From: SHYR01 sp036013055
Lineage (GTDB): Bacteria; Chloroflexota; Dehalococcoidia; UBA2979
Length of the DNA stretch: 64,000 nt
NCBI GenBank assembly: GCA_036013055.1
Contig: DASCQM010000006.1
Coordinates: forward strand, 62,001 to 126,000
Direction of reading: 5' to 3'
The notes beneath the pieces were generated by a model. The model searched no databases and was not told the DNA's origin. It saw nothing but the letters and a program-made list of their open reading frames with translations. Shown piece after piece: positions 33,539 to 41,958 of this stretch; the first letter of the stretch is position 1, and each line of letters begins with the position of its first letter. The position numbers were made by a program, and so were the translations under genes.

Positions 33539-34360
33539 TCACTCGGCGTCAGGCGTGAACAGCGCCTGCCCGAACTCGTCGACGCCGAACGCGCCGATTC
33601 GCTGCTGAATGTCGGAGCGCAGCAGGAAGGCGCGGAATTTCCGCGCGCCGTCGCTGTTCACGTCGTCATTCATTGTCGGATTGACCACGATCACGTGGTA
33701 GACGTTGCGCAACCGCGCGTCGCCTTCGACGTGGATCGGCAGCACGCTCGCATCGGCGACCACGAGCCACGTTGCGCGGTCGCTCAGCGCGTAGGCCTGC
33801 GTCTCGGCCGCCACGGTGAGCGTCGCGCCCATGCCCTGTCCCGTCTCCGCGTACCAGCCAGCCGACGCCGGCACCGGTAGCGAGGCAGCCGCCCACAGCG
33901 CGCGCTCCCTCTGATGCGTGCCTGAGTCGTCGCCGCGACTGACAAACGCCGCCGCGTGACCCTCGATCGACTGCAGCGCGGACACCGCGTCGACGCCGCC
34001 GGCGATCGACGCCGCGTCCGAGGGGGGGCCGACCAGTACGAAGTCGTTGAACATCACGCGCGCGCGTTCGACGCCATGGCCGGCCGCGACGAGCGCTTGT
34101 TCTGCGCCGGGTGCGTGCACCAGCAGCACGTCGGCGTCGCCCCGTTCGCCGAGCACCAGCGCCGCACCACTGCCGACGGCGATTACCTTCACTGAGAGGC
34201 CCGATTCGTCCTCGAAGATCGGAACCAGCTCGTCGAGCAGTCCGCTGTTCTCGGTGCTCGTCGTCGTTGCGAGGATCAGCGTGTCGCTGCCGCCACACGC
34301 CGCGAGCAGCATCGATGCGCCCACGATGGCGACCGTCAGCATGAGCGAGCGTCTGATCAT
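33539..34360 (-). CDS. tupA: Tungstate ABC transporter substrate-binding lipoprotein TupA
   Basis: A 273-residue binding protein. Signal peptide and lipobox LLAACGG give a lipidated Cys22, followed at once by LILATTTSTENSGLLDELVPIFE; TTTSTENSG is the oxyanion-binding signature of TupA. Later regions are VKVIAVGSGAALVLGERGDADVLLVH and GDDSGTHQRERALW. The frame is open to 34453 but the ATG at 34360 has GGGAG and starts the signal peptide. It is the first gene of the tup operon (tupA-tupB-tupC). The oxyanion could also be molybdate, but the TTTSTxxSG signature favours tungstate. Confidence 0.92.
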   Translation of the reverse strand: MIRRSLMLTVAIVGASMLLAACGGSDTLILATTTSTENSGLLDELVPIFEDESGLSVKVIAVGSGAALVLGERGDADVLLVHAPGAEQALVAAGHGVERARVMFNDFVLVGPPSDAASIAGGVDAVSALQSIEGHAAAFVSRGDDSGTHQRERALWAAASLPVPASAGWYAETGQGMGATLTVAAETQAYALSDRATWLVVADASVLPIHVEGDARLRNVYHVIVVNPTMNDDVNSDGARKFRAFLLRSDIQQRIGAFGVDEFGQALFTPDAE

Positions 34361-34504
34361 GGTGCTCCCGACTCGATGCTCGAGACTCGGCGGCGGTGCC
34401 GACACGATAGCGGGTTCGCGGGCGATTGATTGCCGGTCGCGACCGTATGGCACCGTCCGGTAGTATCAGCCGACGTACGTTCCGGCTGTTACAGGAGTCC
34501 CCAA

Positions 34505-35788
34505 ATGGCTACAGGTCCACTCGATGGTGTGCGCATTCTCGAGTTCACTCAGATCATCGCTGGTCCCCTCGGCGGAATGCTGCTCGCCGACCAGGGAGCT
34601 GAGCTGATCAAGGTCGAGCCCGTGGGCGGGGAGCCGTGGCGCGTCTTCGCGCAGTTCATGCCGCTGGAGTCGAAGACGTACCAGTCACTCAACCGCGGGA
34701 AGCGCTCACTCGCGATCGATCTCACGAAGCCGGAGGCGACGGAGGCGATCCACCGTCTCGTCAAGGATGTCGATGTCGTGATCAGCAACTACCGGCCGGA
34801 CGTACCGGGGCGGCTGGGCATCGACTACGAGACGCTGCGCGCGATCAAGCCGGATCTCGTGTACGTCGACAGCACCGCGTTCGGACGCAAGGGGCCGTGG
34901 GCGATGAAGCCGGGCTACGACATCGTCGCGCAGGGGGCCTCAGGCTTCACTGCGGCGGGCGGTCGATTCGACGAGAACGGCGTCCCCGTGCTGCCCGGCG
35001 GGACGGCGACCGCCGACTTCTCGACCGGCTACGCGATCGCGTGGGGCACCTGCGCGGCGCTCTTTCACCGCGCCCAGACCGGCAAGGGGCAGCTCGTGGA
35101 GACCTCGCTGCTGGCGAACGCGCTCGTCTTCCTCGGCGGCTCGTTCATGTCGCTGCCGCCGGCCGATGAGCTCGTGCGCACGGCGTTTCTGAAGGACCTC
35201 AAGGAGTCGCGCGAGCGTGGCGATACGTACCGCGACATCGTCGAACGCCGGCAGCAGCGGATCATGGCGGGGCAGGTCGGTAACATCTACTACCGCAATT
35301 TCCTGACGAAGGACGGCGCGATCGCCGTCGGCAACCTCTCCGCATCGCTGCGCCAGAAGATGCGCGACGTGCTGGGCATCGAGTACGACCCGCGTGACGA
35401 CGATCCCGCGTGGAACCCGCGCGACCCCGAGACGATGAAGTTCGGCCAGGAGCTGGTTGCGAAGATCGAGGCGATGATCGTCGACAACACCTCCGCGTAC
35501 TGGGTCGAGAAGCTGGAGGCGGCCGGTGTTCCGGCCAGCGAGCTCTACTTCACCGAGGAGCTCGACGAGCACCCGCAGATCATCGAGAACGAGTACGTCG
35601 TCCATCTCGACCACGACCTGAGCGGCCCGCAGTCGATGGTCGCGCCGCCGCACAAGATGAGCGAGTCGCCACCGACGGCGCAGGGCGCATCGCCGCCCCT
35701 CGGCCGCGACACGGACGCGATCCTCGCGAGCGCGGGCTACAGCGAGGACGAGATCGTGGCTCTACGCGCTGCCGACGTCGTTCGCTAG
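34505..35788 (+). CDS. CaiB/BaiF family CoA-transferase (second copy)
   Basis: A 427-residue class III CoA-transferase. It begins LDGVRILEFTQIIAGPLGGMLLADQGAELIKVEP; the catalytic Asp is Asp171 in GTATADFSTGYAIAW. Other family parts are RLGIDYETLRAIKPDLVYVDSTAFGRKGPWA and KYYAR-type late regions such as QIIENEYVVHLDH. It is more distant from the 21.1 kb paralogue than the shared fold needs. AGGAG lies seven bases before the ATG. It stands alone between the divergent tup operon and a convergent phosphoesterase, so its partner enzyme is unknown. Confidence 0.88.
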   Translation: MATGPLDGVRILEFTQIIAGPLGGMLLADQGAELIKVEPVGGEPWRVFAQFMPLESKTYQSLNRGKRSLAIDLTKPEATEAIHRLVKDVDVVISNYRPDVPGRLGIDYETLRAIKPDLVYVDSTAFGRKGPWAMKPGYDIVAQGASGFTAAGGRFDENGVPVLPGGTATADFSTGYAIAWGTCAALFHRAQTGKGQLVETSLLANALVFLGGSFMSLPPADELVRTAFLKDLKESRERGDTYRDIVERRQQRIMAGQVGNIYYRNFLTKDGAIAVGNLSASLRQKMRDVLGIEYDPRDDDPAWNPRDPETMKFGQELVAKIEAMIVDNTSAYWVEKLEAAGVPASELYFTEELDEHPQIIENEYVVHLDHDLSGPQSMVAPPHKMSESPPTAQGASPPLGRDTDAILASAGYSEDEIVALRAADVVR

Positions 35789-35803
35789 CTGGTCCTGTTC
35801 GCC

Positions 35804-36367
35804 TTAGGCGAACGGCGGGTGGCCCGGCATCAGCCCGGCGTACCGACCGTCCGCGAGGTCGATGATCTCCGCCACCGGTGACTCTCCCGGCGTCAGCGTG
35901 AGCATGCCGACGTGGCCCAGCCGCGGGCTCATGTTGCGCGGCAGGGTAGGGCTGCCCGGATTGATCACGAGCACGTCGCCAAGCTGATCGATGCGCTCGT
36001 AGTGCGAGTCGCCGCAGACGACGACGTCCGGGCGCGGCCCGTCGACGAACTGTTCGAGCAGCCACTCGATGTCGCGTGTGACGGGACCGAAGCGATGCAC
36101 CAGTGCCACGCGATGTCCGGCGAGCGTCAGATGGTGCACCGGCTCGATGCGTGGGTCGGCGGCGAGATGGATGTCGTGGTTGCCCTCGGCCGCGTAGACG
36201 GGCGCGACCGCCTCGAGCGTGTCGAGCACGCGGGCGACGGTGATGTCGCCGCCGTGGAGGATCAGATCGACGCCGTCGAACGCGGCTAGCACCTCGTCCC
36301 AGACGTCCGGCCCGGCCTCCGGGATGTGCGTATCGGCGAGCAGCCCGACGCGGATGCTGTCGCTCAC
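35804..36367 (-). CDS. Metallophosphoesterase, YfcE/MJ0936-type phosphodiesterase
   Basis: A calcineurin-like phosphoesterase of about 187 residues. Metal motifs in order: LLADTHIPE (Asp and His), HGGDITVARVL, YAAEGNHDIHL, the His in LAGHRVALVHRFGP and VCGDSHYERID, and NPGSPTLPR. The GTG at 36367 gives a family-typical N-terminus (residues 6-13 are the DTH motif); the frame is open to an ATG at 36442 with no ribosome-binding site. It probably hydrolyses small phosphodiesters in the cytoplasm. It converges on the CoA-transferase gene, with 15 bases between stops. Confidence 0.85.
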   Translation of the reverse strand: MSDSIRVGLLADTHIPEAGPDVWDEVLAAFDGVDLILHGGDITVARVLDTLEAVAPVYAAEGNHDIHLAADPRIEPVHHLTLAGHRVALVHRFGPVTRDIEWLLEQFVDGPRPDVVVCGDSHYERIDQLGDVLVINPGSPTLPRNMSPRLGHVGMLTLTPGESPVAEIIDLADGRYAGLMPGHPPFA

Positions 36368-36574
36368 CTGACGAACCGGGTCTGACCGGGCCGCGCGTCG
36401 GTCTGAGTCTGTGCGGATTCTCGTAGCATGGAGGCGAATCATAGCGTGTAGCCGGAACCGGGACGGGGCTCGCGCAGAATCCTGCAGGCCTTTAACGAAT
36501 TCACAATGACTCGTCGCTAGCCTGAAGAAGCGTCAGTGGGAGGCCCCACTCGGAAGCGCTGACGGGAGGACACC

Positions 36575-37129
36575 ATGCCGCGCAACCGGATCCGCGACAT
36601 GCTGTCGGGCGTGCTCGCCGCCGCCGTCGCGCTTGGCGTCGCGGAACTAGTCGCCGCCGTGCTCGGGACGACGTCGCTGGTCGTTGCCGTTGGTGACTAC
36701 GTGGTCGATCACTCGCCGGGTGATCTGACGAAGGCCGTGATCGACGCACTCGGCACGAAGGACAAGCCGGCACTGCTGCTGGGCATCGTCGTCTCCTCGC
36801 TCGGTGTCGGTGCGCTGCTCGGCCCGGCAGCCGGCCGACGTTTCGGCGCGGGCATCGCCGGGTTCGCGATCTTCGGCGTCGTCGGTGCGTTCGCCGGGGC
36901 CCGACTGCCGCAGGGCGACGCCGCCGCATCGGCGGTCGTCGCGATTGCAGCGGCCGCGTCCGGCACATATTCGCTCCGTTTGCTGCTTGCCGCCGGGAGG
37001 ACGGACGCGATCGACGAGATCGAGATGCCGAGCGAGGGCTCGCGGGGCAGCCGACGCGAGTTCTTCCGGGCCGCCGCGACACCGTCGGCGGTGTCGCGGC
37101 GGCCTCCGCAGTCGTTGGGCGGCAGGTGA
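36575..37129 (+). CDS. N-terminal membrane part of a split molybdopterin-oxidoreductase-type protein
   Basis: A 184-residue open frame with about four hydrophobic segments (around 9-42, 65-82, 90-108 and 118-137), then a basic SRGSRREFFRAAAT motif that resembles a Tat-type twin-arginine linker. Known bacterial sulfite-oxidase-fold proteins of this kind join such a four-helix membrane domain to a periplasmic molybdopterin domain in one chain. Here the frame runs out after 20 aberrant residues, while the next frame continues with VGGVAAASAVVGRQ into the molybdopterin domain. GGGAGGA precedes the ATG. I read it as the front half of a frameshifted gene; a genuine two-gene arrangement coupled by GTGA is the alternative. 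Confidence 0.7.
   Translation: MPRNRIRDMLSGVLAAAVALGVAELVAAVLGTTSLVVAVGDYVVDHSPGDLTKAVIDALGTKDKPALLLGIVVSSLGVGALLGPAAGRRFGAGIAGFAIFGVVGAFAGARLPQGDAAASAVVAIAAAASGTYSLRLLLAAGRTDAIDEIEMPSEGSRGSRREFFRAAATPSAVSRRPPQSLGGR
37069..37104. repeat. Perfect 16-bp stem, 4-base loop hairpin at a frameshift junction
   Basis: The 16 bases 37069-37084 are the exact reverse complement of 37089-37104, separated by TCGG. The hairpin lies inside coding sequence, precisely where the membrane frame must shift by one base to reach the molybdopterin frame. Extreme stems of this kind provoke polymerase slippage and base-calling errors, and can also stall ribosomes. Confidence 0.85.
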
Positions 37130-38229
37130 TCGGCCCGCGTGTCGACATCGAAGCGGCGCGCGATGCCGTCGTACTGCCGACTGCGGCGACGCCAGCGGCG
37201 CCGGCACCATCCTCGGCTTCTGTCGCCACGATCTCCGAACCGTCGGCAGTGGCGACGCTCGCACCACCGGCTGAGTCGCCGACGCAGGTGGCCGTCGCCG
37301 AGCCGATGCCGGACTTTGACGTCGAAGGCCTCTCGACGCTGATCACGCCGAACCACGAGTTCTATCGCATCGACACGGCGCTGATTCTGCCGCGCATCAA
37401 TACGGACGATTGGCGGCTACGCATCAGCGGCATGGTCGATCAGCCGTTTGAGCTGACCTTCGCGGAGCTGCTGGCGATGCCGGCACAGGAAGAGGCGATC
37501 ACGCTCGCATGCGTCTCGAACGAGGTCGGCGGCGACCTGATCGGCAACGCTGTCTGGCTGGGCATCCCACTCGCCGACCTGCTGGCGAGGGCGGGTGTGC
37601 AGGCGGGCGCAACCCAGATCGTCGCGCGATCGGTCGATGGCTTCACGGTCGGCATCCCGACCGAGCTCGCGCTGGATGGGCGCGCCTCGATGGTGGCCCT
37701 CGGAATGAACGGTGAACCGCTGCCGCTCGACCACGGCTTCCCGGCGCGCATGATCATCCCCGGTCTCTACGGCTACGTCTCCGCGACGAAATGGCTCGCC
37801 GAGATCGAGCTGACGACGCTGGAGGAGTTCAACGCCTACTGGATCCGCCGCGGCTGGGCGAAGGGTGGCCCGATCAAGACGCAGTCACGCATCGATGTGC
37901 CGCGCTCGGGCAAGACCGTCGACGCGGGCAGGGTGGCGGTCGCGGGCGTCGCGTGGGGCGGTCTGCGCAGCGTGAGTGCGGTACAGGTTCGCGTCACCCG
38001 CAAGGACGAGAACGACGGTGAGTGGCTCGACGCGAGCCTCGGCGAGGCGCTCTCGCAGAGCACGTGGCGACAGTGGGTCGTCGAATGGGACGCGTCCCCC
38101 GGCGACTACCGTCTTGAGGTTCGCGGCACCGACGGCACGGGCGAAACGCAGACGGAAGTGCGGCGCCCGCCGGATCCCGACGGCGCGACCGGGTACCACG
38201 GCATCAACGTGAAGGTTCGCGAGGCGTAA
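37126..38229 (+). CDS. Molybdopterin-dependent oxidoreductase (sulfite-oxidase fold) catalytic domain
   Basis: A 367-residue reading frame. An Ala/Pro/Ser-rich stretch precedes the sulfite-oxidase-type Mo domain: HEFYRIDTALILPRINTDDWRLRISG, then the Mo-ligating Cys129 in ITLACVSNEVGGDLIGNAVW, VDGFTVGIPTEL, and PLDHGFPARMIIPGLYGYVSATKWLAEIEL, ending with a beta-rich dimerisation-like domain (WGGLRSVSAVQVR). Members oxidise sulfite or reduce methionine sulfoxide outside the membrane. The apparent start is GTG 37126, overlapping the previous stop by four bases, but the preceding in-frame residues VGGVAAASAVVGRQ look coding, which supports a frameshift rather than a true start. It has no signal of its own. 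Confidence 0.82.
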   Translation: MIGPRVDIEAARDAVVLPTAATPAAPAPSSASVATISEPSAVATLAPPAESPTQVAVAEPMPDFDVEGLSTLITPNHEFYRIDTALILPRINTDDWRLRISGMVDQPFELTFAELLAMPAQEEAITLACVSNEVGGDLIGNAVWLGIPLADLLARAGVQAGATQIVARSVDGFTVGIPTELALDGRASMVALGMNGEPLPLDHGFPARMIIPGLYGYVSATKWLAEIELTTLEEFNAYWIRRGWAKGGPIKTQSRIDVPRSGKTVDAGRVAVAGVAWGGLRSVSAVQVRVTRKDENDGEWLDASLGEALSQSTWRQWVVEWDASPGDYRLEVRGTDGTGETQTEVRRPPDPDGATGYHGINVKVREA

Positions 38230-38239
38230 CCACCTCGCG

Positions 38240-38737
38240 CTAGTGGTCGTTCGTTGCCTCGGCTGCCAGCGCGCGCACCTGCTCGGGCTCCATGCGGTAC
38301 GGCAACCACTCGTCCATGTGCGCCATCCCCAGTCGATGGTAGAACTCGCGCGCCGGGTTCCAGTCGAGCACGGCGAGTTCGAGCCGTGCGCAGTCGCGCT
38401 CCACGGCGATCTCCGCCACGGCCGCCATCAGCCGACGCCCGACACCAAGCGAGCGGACGTGCTCGTCGACGTAGATGTCTTCCACGTGGATGCCAGCGCT
38501 GCCCTCCCACGTCGAATACGTCTGGAAGAAGAGAGCGAACCCGACCGCACTGCCGTCGACGTCGGCGATCAGCGCGTCGAACCGGGATGCGGGGCCGAAG
38601 CCGTCGCGAATCACGTCCTGCTCGCTGATCTTCACGGCCTCGACGGGCTCTCGCTCGAACTCGGCCAGCGAGTGGATGAAACGCACGATGTCGGGCGCGT
38701 CCTGCTTGGTGGCGGGGCGGACGATGATCTCTGGCAT
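38240..38737 (-). CDS. GNAT acetyltransferase, spermidine/spermine-acetyltransferase-like
   Basis: A 165-residue GNAT domain. Residues 75-115 have TYSTWEGSAGIHVEDIYVDEHVRSLGVGRRLM, in which the acetyl-CoA binding loop is RSLGVGRRL; LELAVLDWNPAREFYHRLGM follows. This pattern, with STWEG-VEDIYV and AVLDWN, is close to the SAT1/thialysine acetyltransferase subgroup, so diamines or similar amines are plausible acceptors. The gene lies seven bases after the stop of the next upstream gene (38745) on the same strand and is convergent with the molybdopterin gene. The start ATG has no strong ribosome-binding site. Confidence 0.85.
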   Translation of the reverse strand: MPEIIVRPATKQDAPDIVRFIHSLAEFEREPVEAVKISEQDVIRDGFGPASRFDALIADVDGSAVGFALFFQTYSTWEGSAGIHVEDIYVDEHVRSLGVGRRLMAAVAEIAVERDCARLELAVLDWNPAREFYHRLGMAHMDEWLPYRMEPEQVRALAAEATNDH

Positions 38738-38744
38738 GGCGGCG

Positions 38745-39473
38745 CTAGCTGATCGGCTCGCCGAACTCGGTCTGGATCATCAGCACGCGGGCCTGCTGCG
38801 TCTTCGTGACCATCGACCGGCGCTGGAGCGCGTCGGCGACGTCGGACGGGACTTCTGCCGTCCCCTGGATGCGGTGCCAGTGGCCGATCGTGGGGAAGGC
38901 AACCATCGTGATCAGGTGGTCGACGTCACGCAGCGGGTCACGGCCGACGATCATCAGCCGCGCGCCCTGCTCGCGGTACCACGGCCAGATCGCGTCCGCC
39001 GAGATCTCGATCGCCTCGGCGCGCTTGCCGACATCGATGTCGAACCCGGTCTCGCAGACGACCGACTGCAGTCCGAACGTAGGTGCGAGCGCCGACAGCG
39101 GCTCTCCCGGGTCGCGCAGAATCGGGGTCGGCTCGGAGAGTTCGTCGTCGTATTCCAGCACGTGCGCGCGGGAGTGCTGGATCAGGCGCGGGCGACCGGC
39201 GTTGATCGCCGTGAACGGCGCTCGTTCCTCGATCATGGCGGGGTCGGAGTTCAGCCGGCCCCACGCGCGCGTCGCCGTCCAATGGTCGAAGTCGACGTAG
39301 GCGGAGTTCGTGACCGATACATCGCCCGGGCCGCCGAGCGCCCAGCCCCCGAAGGCGAACATCTGCGATCCGAGGCGTCGCATGCCTTCCCAGACGCCGA
39401 GACGGCTCTCCCGCTCAAACTCGCGTTTGTCGTCCCGATCGACGGTGAACTCGCGCTGAACGATGACGCCCAT
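38745..39473 (-). CDS. Uncharacterised protein, likely NIPSNAP-like dimeric-barrel pair
   Basis: I cannot place this 242-residue protein in a named family with certainty. Both halves seem to contain beta-alpha-beta strands with paired Trp/His/Arg, for instance VDFDHWTATRAWGRL and MVAFPTIGHWHRIQGTAEV, and the C-terminal segment VADALQRRSMVTKTQQARVLMIQTEF resembles NIPSNAP/ABM-type folds. No metal or cofactor motif was found. It ends seven bases before the GNAT gene on the same strand and could be its operon partner. The start is the ATG at 39473; there is a weak AAG-type ribosome-binding site. Confidence 0.6.
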   Translation of the reverse strand: MGVIVQREFTVDRDDKREFERESRLGVWEGMRRLGSQMFAFGGWALGGPGDVSVTNSAYVDFDHWTATRAWGRLNSDPAMIEERAPFTAINAGRPRLIQHSRAHVLEYDDELSEPTPILRDPGEPLSALAPTFGLQSVVCETGFDIDVGKRAEAIEISADAIWPWYREQGARLMIVGRDPLRDVDHLITMVAFPTIGHWHRIQGTAEVPSDVADALQRRSMVTKTQQARVLMIQTEFGEPIS

Positions 39474-39792
39474 CTGACTTGCCCTTCAATCGTCGAACGG
39501 CCGAGCGGCCGGACCGGTCGCCAGCATACCGTCGGTGGGAGCTGCGAGGGGAGCGAGGCCGACCACCTGGTGGCACGTCCAGCGTCGAATGTGCTGCTCG
39601 GTCTGCCGGCGCTGCGAGCGAATGGCGAGCCGACGGAGGTCGGCGCCCGCGAAGAGGAAGAGCGAATGGCGGAGTTGCCGCGAGACGTCGCGCGCCGCAG
39701 GTACGCCCCGAGGTACGCCGGAGCAGCGGCGAGCGAGTCTTACGAGCGGTGCTAGGAGCTACCGACGAAGCTCGGTAGCGGCGTGGTCTTTT
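39474..39792. other. Intergenic stretch without a supported gene
   Basis: This 319-base gap separates the NIPSNAP-like gene from tRNA-Pro. Several frames stay open, but none has a ribosome-binding site, and the translations are Arg/Gly/Ala-rich without domain character. One frame on the + strand between about 39580 and 39755 (ending SESYERC) reads slightly more protein-like than the others but has no start. The only clear structure is the stem at 39758-39779. Confidence 0.5.
39758..39779. terminator. Stem-loop downstream of tRNA-Pro
   Basis: GCTACCGA and TCGGTAGC form a perfect 8-bp stem around a six-base loop. It lies 13 bases beyond the tRNA 3' end in the tRNA's direction, where a terminator is expected. 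No T-tract follows in that direction; on the other strand GTCTTTTT follows after several bases, so it might act rightward instead. Confidence 0.4.
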
Positions 39793-39869
39793 TGGTCGGG
39801 GCGACTGGACTCGAACCAGCGACCTCTCGACCCCCAGTCGAGTGCGCTACCAGACTGCGCCACGCCCCG
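39793..39869 (-). tRNA. tRNA-Pro (anticodon GGG), CCA encoded
   Basis: The minus strand folds as a full cloverleaf. The acceptor arms are CGGGGCG and CGCCCCG, the D arm has GCGC/GCGC with AGTCTGGTA, the anticodon stem CTCGA/TCGAG closes a CTGGGGG loop (anticodon GGG), and the T arm has GCTGG-TTCGAGT-CCAGT. The discriminator A and CCA are encoded in the genome. The first pair C-G and GGG anticodon are typical of proline tRNA. It is isolated from other tRNA genes. Confidence 0.96.
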
Positions 39870-39988
39870 ACGCGAGTTCGATGCTATCAGAGCGTTCGTC
39901 TCTCGGGGCATCCGCATGGCCATCGACTCGACCGTCGGTGGAACCGCCGTGGAGGGCATCGCGGCTACCGATTCGCCGGCTTCGAGCG

Positions 39989-40972
39989 CTAGGCGATTCC
40001 CGCGTTTCGCGCCCAGACGACGAGCACGACGCCAGCGGCGGCGATCATCGAGTATTCGACGGCCAGCGTGGCGGTGAGATGGCGCACTAGGTGGGAGTGA
40101 ATCAGCCCCGTCACGAAGTAGAACGCGAGCAGCAGGGCGAACCCGGCGAGGTAGCTGTCGACCGGCAGGAAGTGCAGCGCCCAGCGCACCTCCGCGACTG
40201 CCAGCGCCGTGATCACGGCGAAGATCAGTGTCTCGATCGGGTCGACTTCGCCCTCGTGCAGTAGCCCGACCGCGAGCATCGCCGAGACGAGTGCCGCCGC
40301 CGCCATCGCTGCCGGCAAGTCGAGCCCGAAGCGGTAGGTGAGCGAGAAGAGCGCGAACGCGACGAAGTACGTGGCCGCCGATGTGATGAAGCGTCCGACG
40401 CCCCGTGCGGGGTCGAACTCCCTCACGGACGCGACCTCCGCCATTACGACAGCGCCGAAGAGGATGCCCGTGGCGATCGCCGCCGGCGTCGCCCAGAGTC
40501 CCCGCACGTTGTGCTCGACGAAGACCGGGATGGCGAGCGCGAAGACCGCCGGCAGGAAGAGATACGGCGCGGTGTCTTGACCGTCGTCGAAGGGTGCGCG
40601 ACGGCTCGCTCGGAGCACGCCATCGACCGAGAGCGCGGCGATCACGCCGCCGAAGAGCGCGACCCAGCGAGGGGTGGGCTCGATCAGCAGAAACATCGCG
40701 AACGTGATCGTTATGATCGCTGTGAGCGCGACGATCGGTGCGCTCATCGGCAGCGCGAGCGCACCCCCGCGACGCGAAATCACCGGCGGTGTCGATGCGA
40801 TCGGCTCGGGCGCGATGTCGATGCTCTCGACGTCGTCCTCGTCCTGTTCGACGGCATCGACCGACGGATCGACCGGCGCGTCGACATCGACGTCGTTCGA
40901 TGGGGCGTCGAATGAAGCGCCGTCGTCCTGCGGCTCAGTCTCGTCGACCGGGGGCTCTGGCTCGTCAGTCAC
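39989..40972 (-). CDS. Multispanning membrane protein with acidic cytoplasmic N-terminus
   Basis: I do not recognise a named function. The 327-residue protein starts with about 65 residues very rich in Asp, Glu and Pro, followed by about eight to nine hydrophobic segments (from APIVALTAIITITFAMFLLI to AAAGVVLVVWARNAG). Small membrane-embedded charged residues include HEGEVDP and EVRWALHF. The GTG start at 40972 has a GGAG site five bases upstream. The neighbours are tRNA-Pro downstream and an amidohydrolase upstream, neither of which hints at a role. The acidic head may be a protein-interaction region. Confidence 0.72.
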   Translation of the reverse strand: MTDEPEPPVDETEPQDDGASFDAPSNDVDVDAPVDPSVDAVEQDEDDVESIDIAPEPIASTPPVISRRGGALALPMSAPIVALTAIITITFAMFLLIEPTPRWVALFGGVIAALSVDGVLRASRRAPFDDGQDTAPYLFLPAVFALAIPVFVEHNVRGLWATPAAIATGILFGAVVMAEVASVREFDPARGVGRFITSAATYFVAFALFSLTYRFGLDLPAAMAAAALVSAMLAVGLLHEGEVDPIETLIFAVITALAVAEVRWALHFLPVDSYLAGFALLLAFYFVTGLIHSHLVRHLTATLAVEYSMIAAAGVVLVVWARNAGIA

Positions 40973-40990
40973 TGTTACTCCGTGGCGAGA

Positions 40991-41914
40991 CTACTCCGTT
41001 GCGAAGGTGGGCTCGGCCTCGCCGAACATCTCCGCCGCGTTCCAGTAGCGGATGCGGTCGCTCTCATCCTCGGAGAGGCCGGAGTCCTTGAAGATCTGCT
41101 CAAGGTGTTCGACGTGGAACCCGACCTCATCGTTGCCGCAGTCGGAACCCCACGTCAGCTTCTCGACGCCGATCTCGTAGCCCACGAGCCGACGTTCGAC
41201 GGCGTGGCGCTCGATCGTGTCGCCGCCGGAGAGGTCGAAATAGACGTTGTGACGCCATCGAGCGACGGACGCGGCTTCGTCGTAGTTACCGGTGCCGCCC
41301 ATGTGTGCGCCGATCAGCGGCAGGTTGGGGAAGTTGTTAGCGATCGTGTCCAGGTGAAACGGTCGCATGCGCATTGCTGAGATGTCGCGCATGCCACCGC
41401 GGCGCATCGCCCCGCGCGCTCCGCCGCCACCCTTTGCGGCCTCGGCAGCCATCTCGCGCTGGCGCAGGATGCTCTTCGCCGCCTCGGGGTCGCGCCTCGG
41501 GTGCGTGATCTGGTAGTCGACGCCCCCGCCGAGCACGCCGAGGTGAAAGAGGATCGGCATGTGTAGCTCTTCCGCCACCTGGTAGAGCGGGAAGTATTCG
41601 TAGTCGTCGTATGGCCGTCGGACGCTGCTCATCTTGATGCCGCGATAGCCGAGGTCGTGCAGCCGCCTCAGCTCTTGCGGCGTCATCTCTTCCGGGTCGA
41701 TGTGCGCCGACGGCAGGAAGAGGTCCTCGTGGCGTCGTGCGTGTGGCAGTGCGTCGTCGAAGGTCATTCCAAGGCGGCCGCTGCAGAGCAGCGATGCGCG
41801 GGTTACGCCAGCGGCACGCAGCGCGTCGGCGCGCTCGTCTACGGCCTTCTCGTACTCAGGGTTGTCGGGGTCTTCCCAGTTGCGGGGAAAGTGGCAGTGA
41901 ACGTCCCAGAGCAA
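40991..41914 (-). CDS. Amidohydrolase family (ACMSD-like) metal-dependent hydrolase
   Basis: A 307-residue TIM-barrel amidohydrolase. Metal ligands are the N-terminal DVHCHF (His6, His8), the His in PILFHLGVLGG, and the Asp in TWGSDCGNDEV; LIGAHMGGTGNYDEA matches the ACMSD/amidohydrolase-2 group that decarboxylates or hydrolyses small aromatic acids. An unusual Gly/Met/Arg-rich insertion (MAAEAAKGGGGARGAMRRGGMRD) interrupts the middle, near residues 158-180. A TTG at 41914 is the start, with AAGGGA upstream. It ends 18 bases before the start of the acidic membrane gene on the same strand. Confidence 0.85.
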   Translation of the reverse strand: MLWDVHCHFPRNWEDPDNPEYEKAVDERADALRAAGVTRASLLCSGRLGMTFDDALPHARRHEDLFLPSAHIDPEEMTPQELRRLHDLGYRGIKMSSVRRPYDDYEYFPLYQVAEELHMPILFHLGVLGGGVDYQITHPRRDPEAAKSILRQREMAAEAAKGGGGARGAMRRGGMRDISAMRMRPFHLDTIANNFPNLPLIGAHMGGTGNYDEAASVARWRHNVYFDLSGGDTIERHAVERRLVGYEIGVEKLTWGSDCGNDEVGFHVEHLEQIFKDSGLSEDESDRIRYWNAAEMFGEAEPTFATE

Positions 41915-41958
41915 TCGACGGTCCCTTCATGCGGGCGTTTGGTGAATCTGAACTCAGC

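Noticed and set aside
39560..39600. GGTGGCAC-like sequence that recalls a T-box antiterminator
   Set aside because: No specifier stem, no terminator and no aminoacyl-tRNA synthetase or amino-acid gene follow on that strand.
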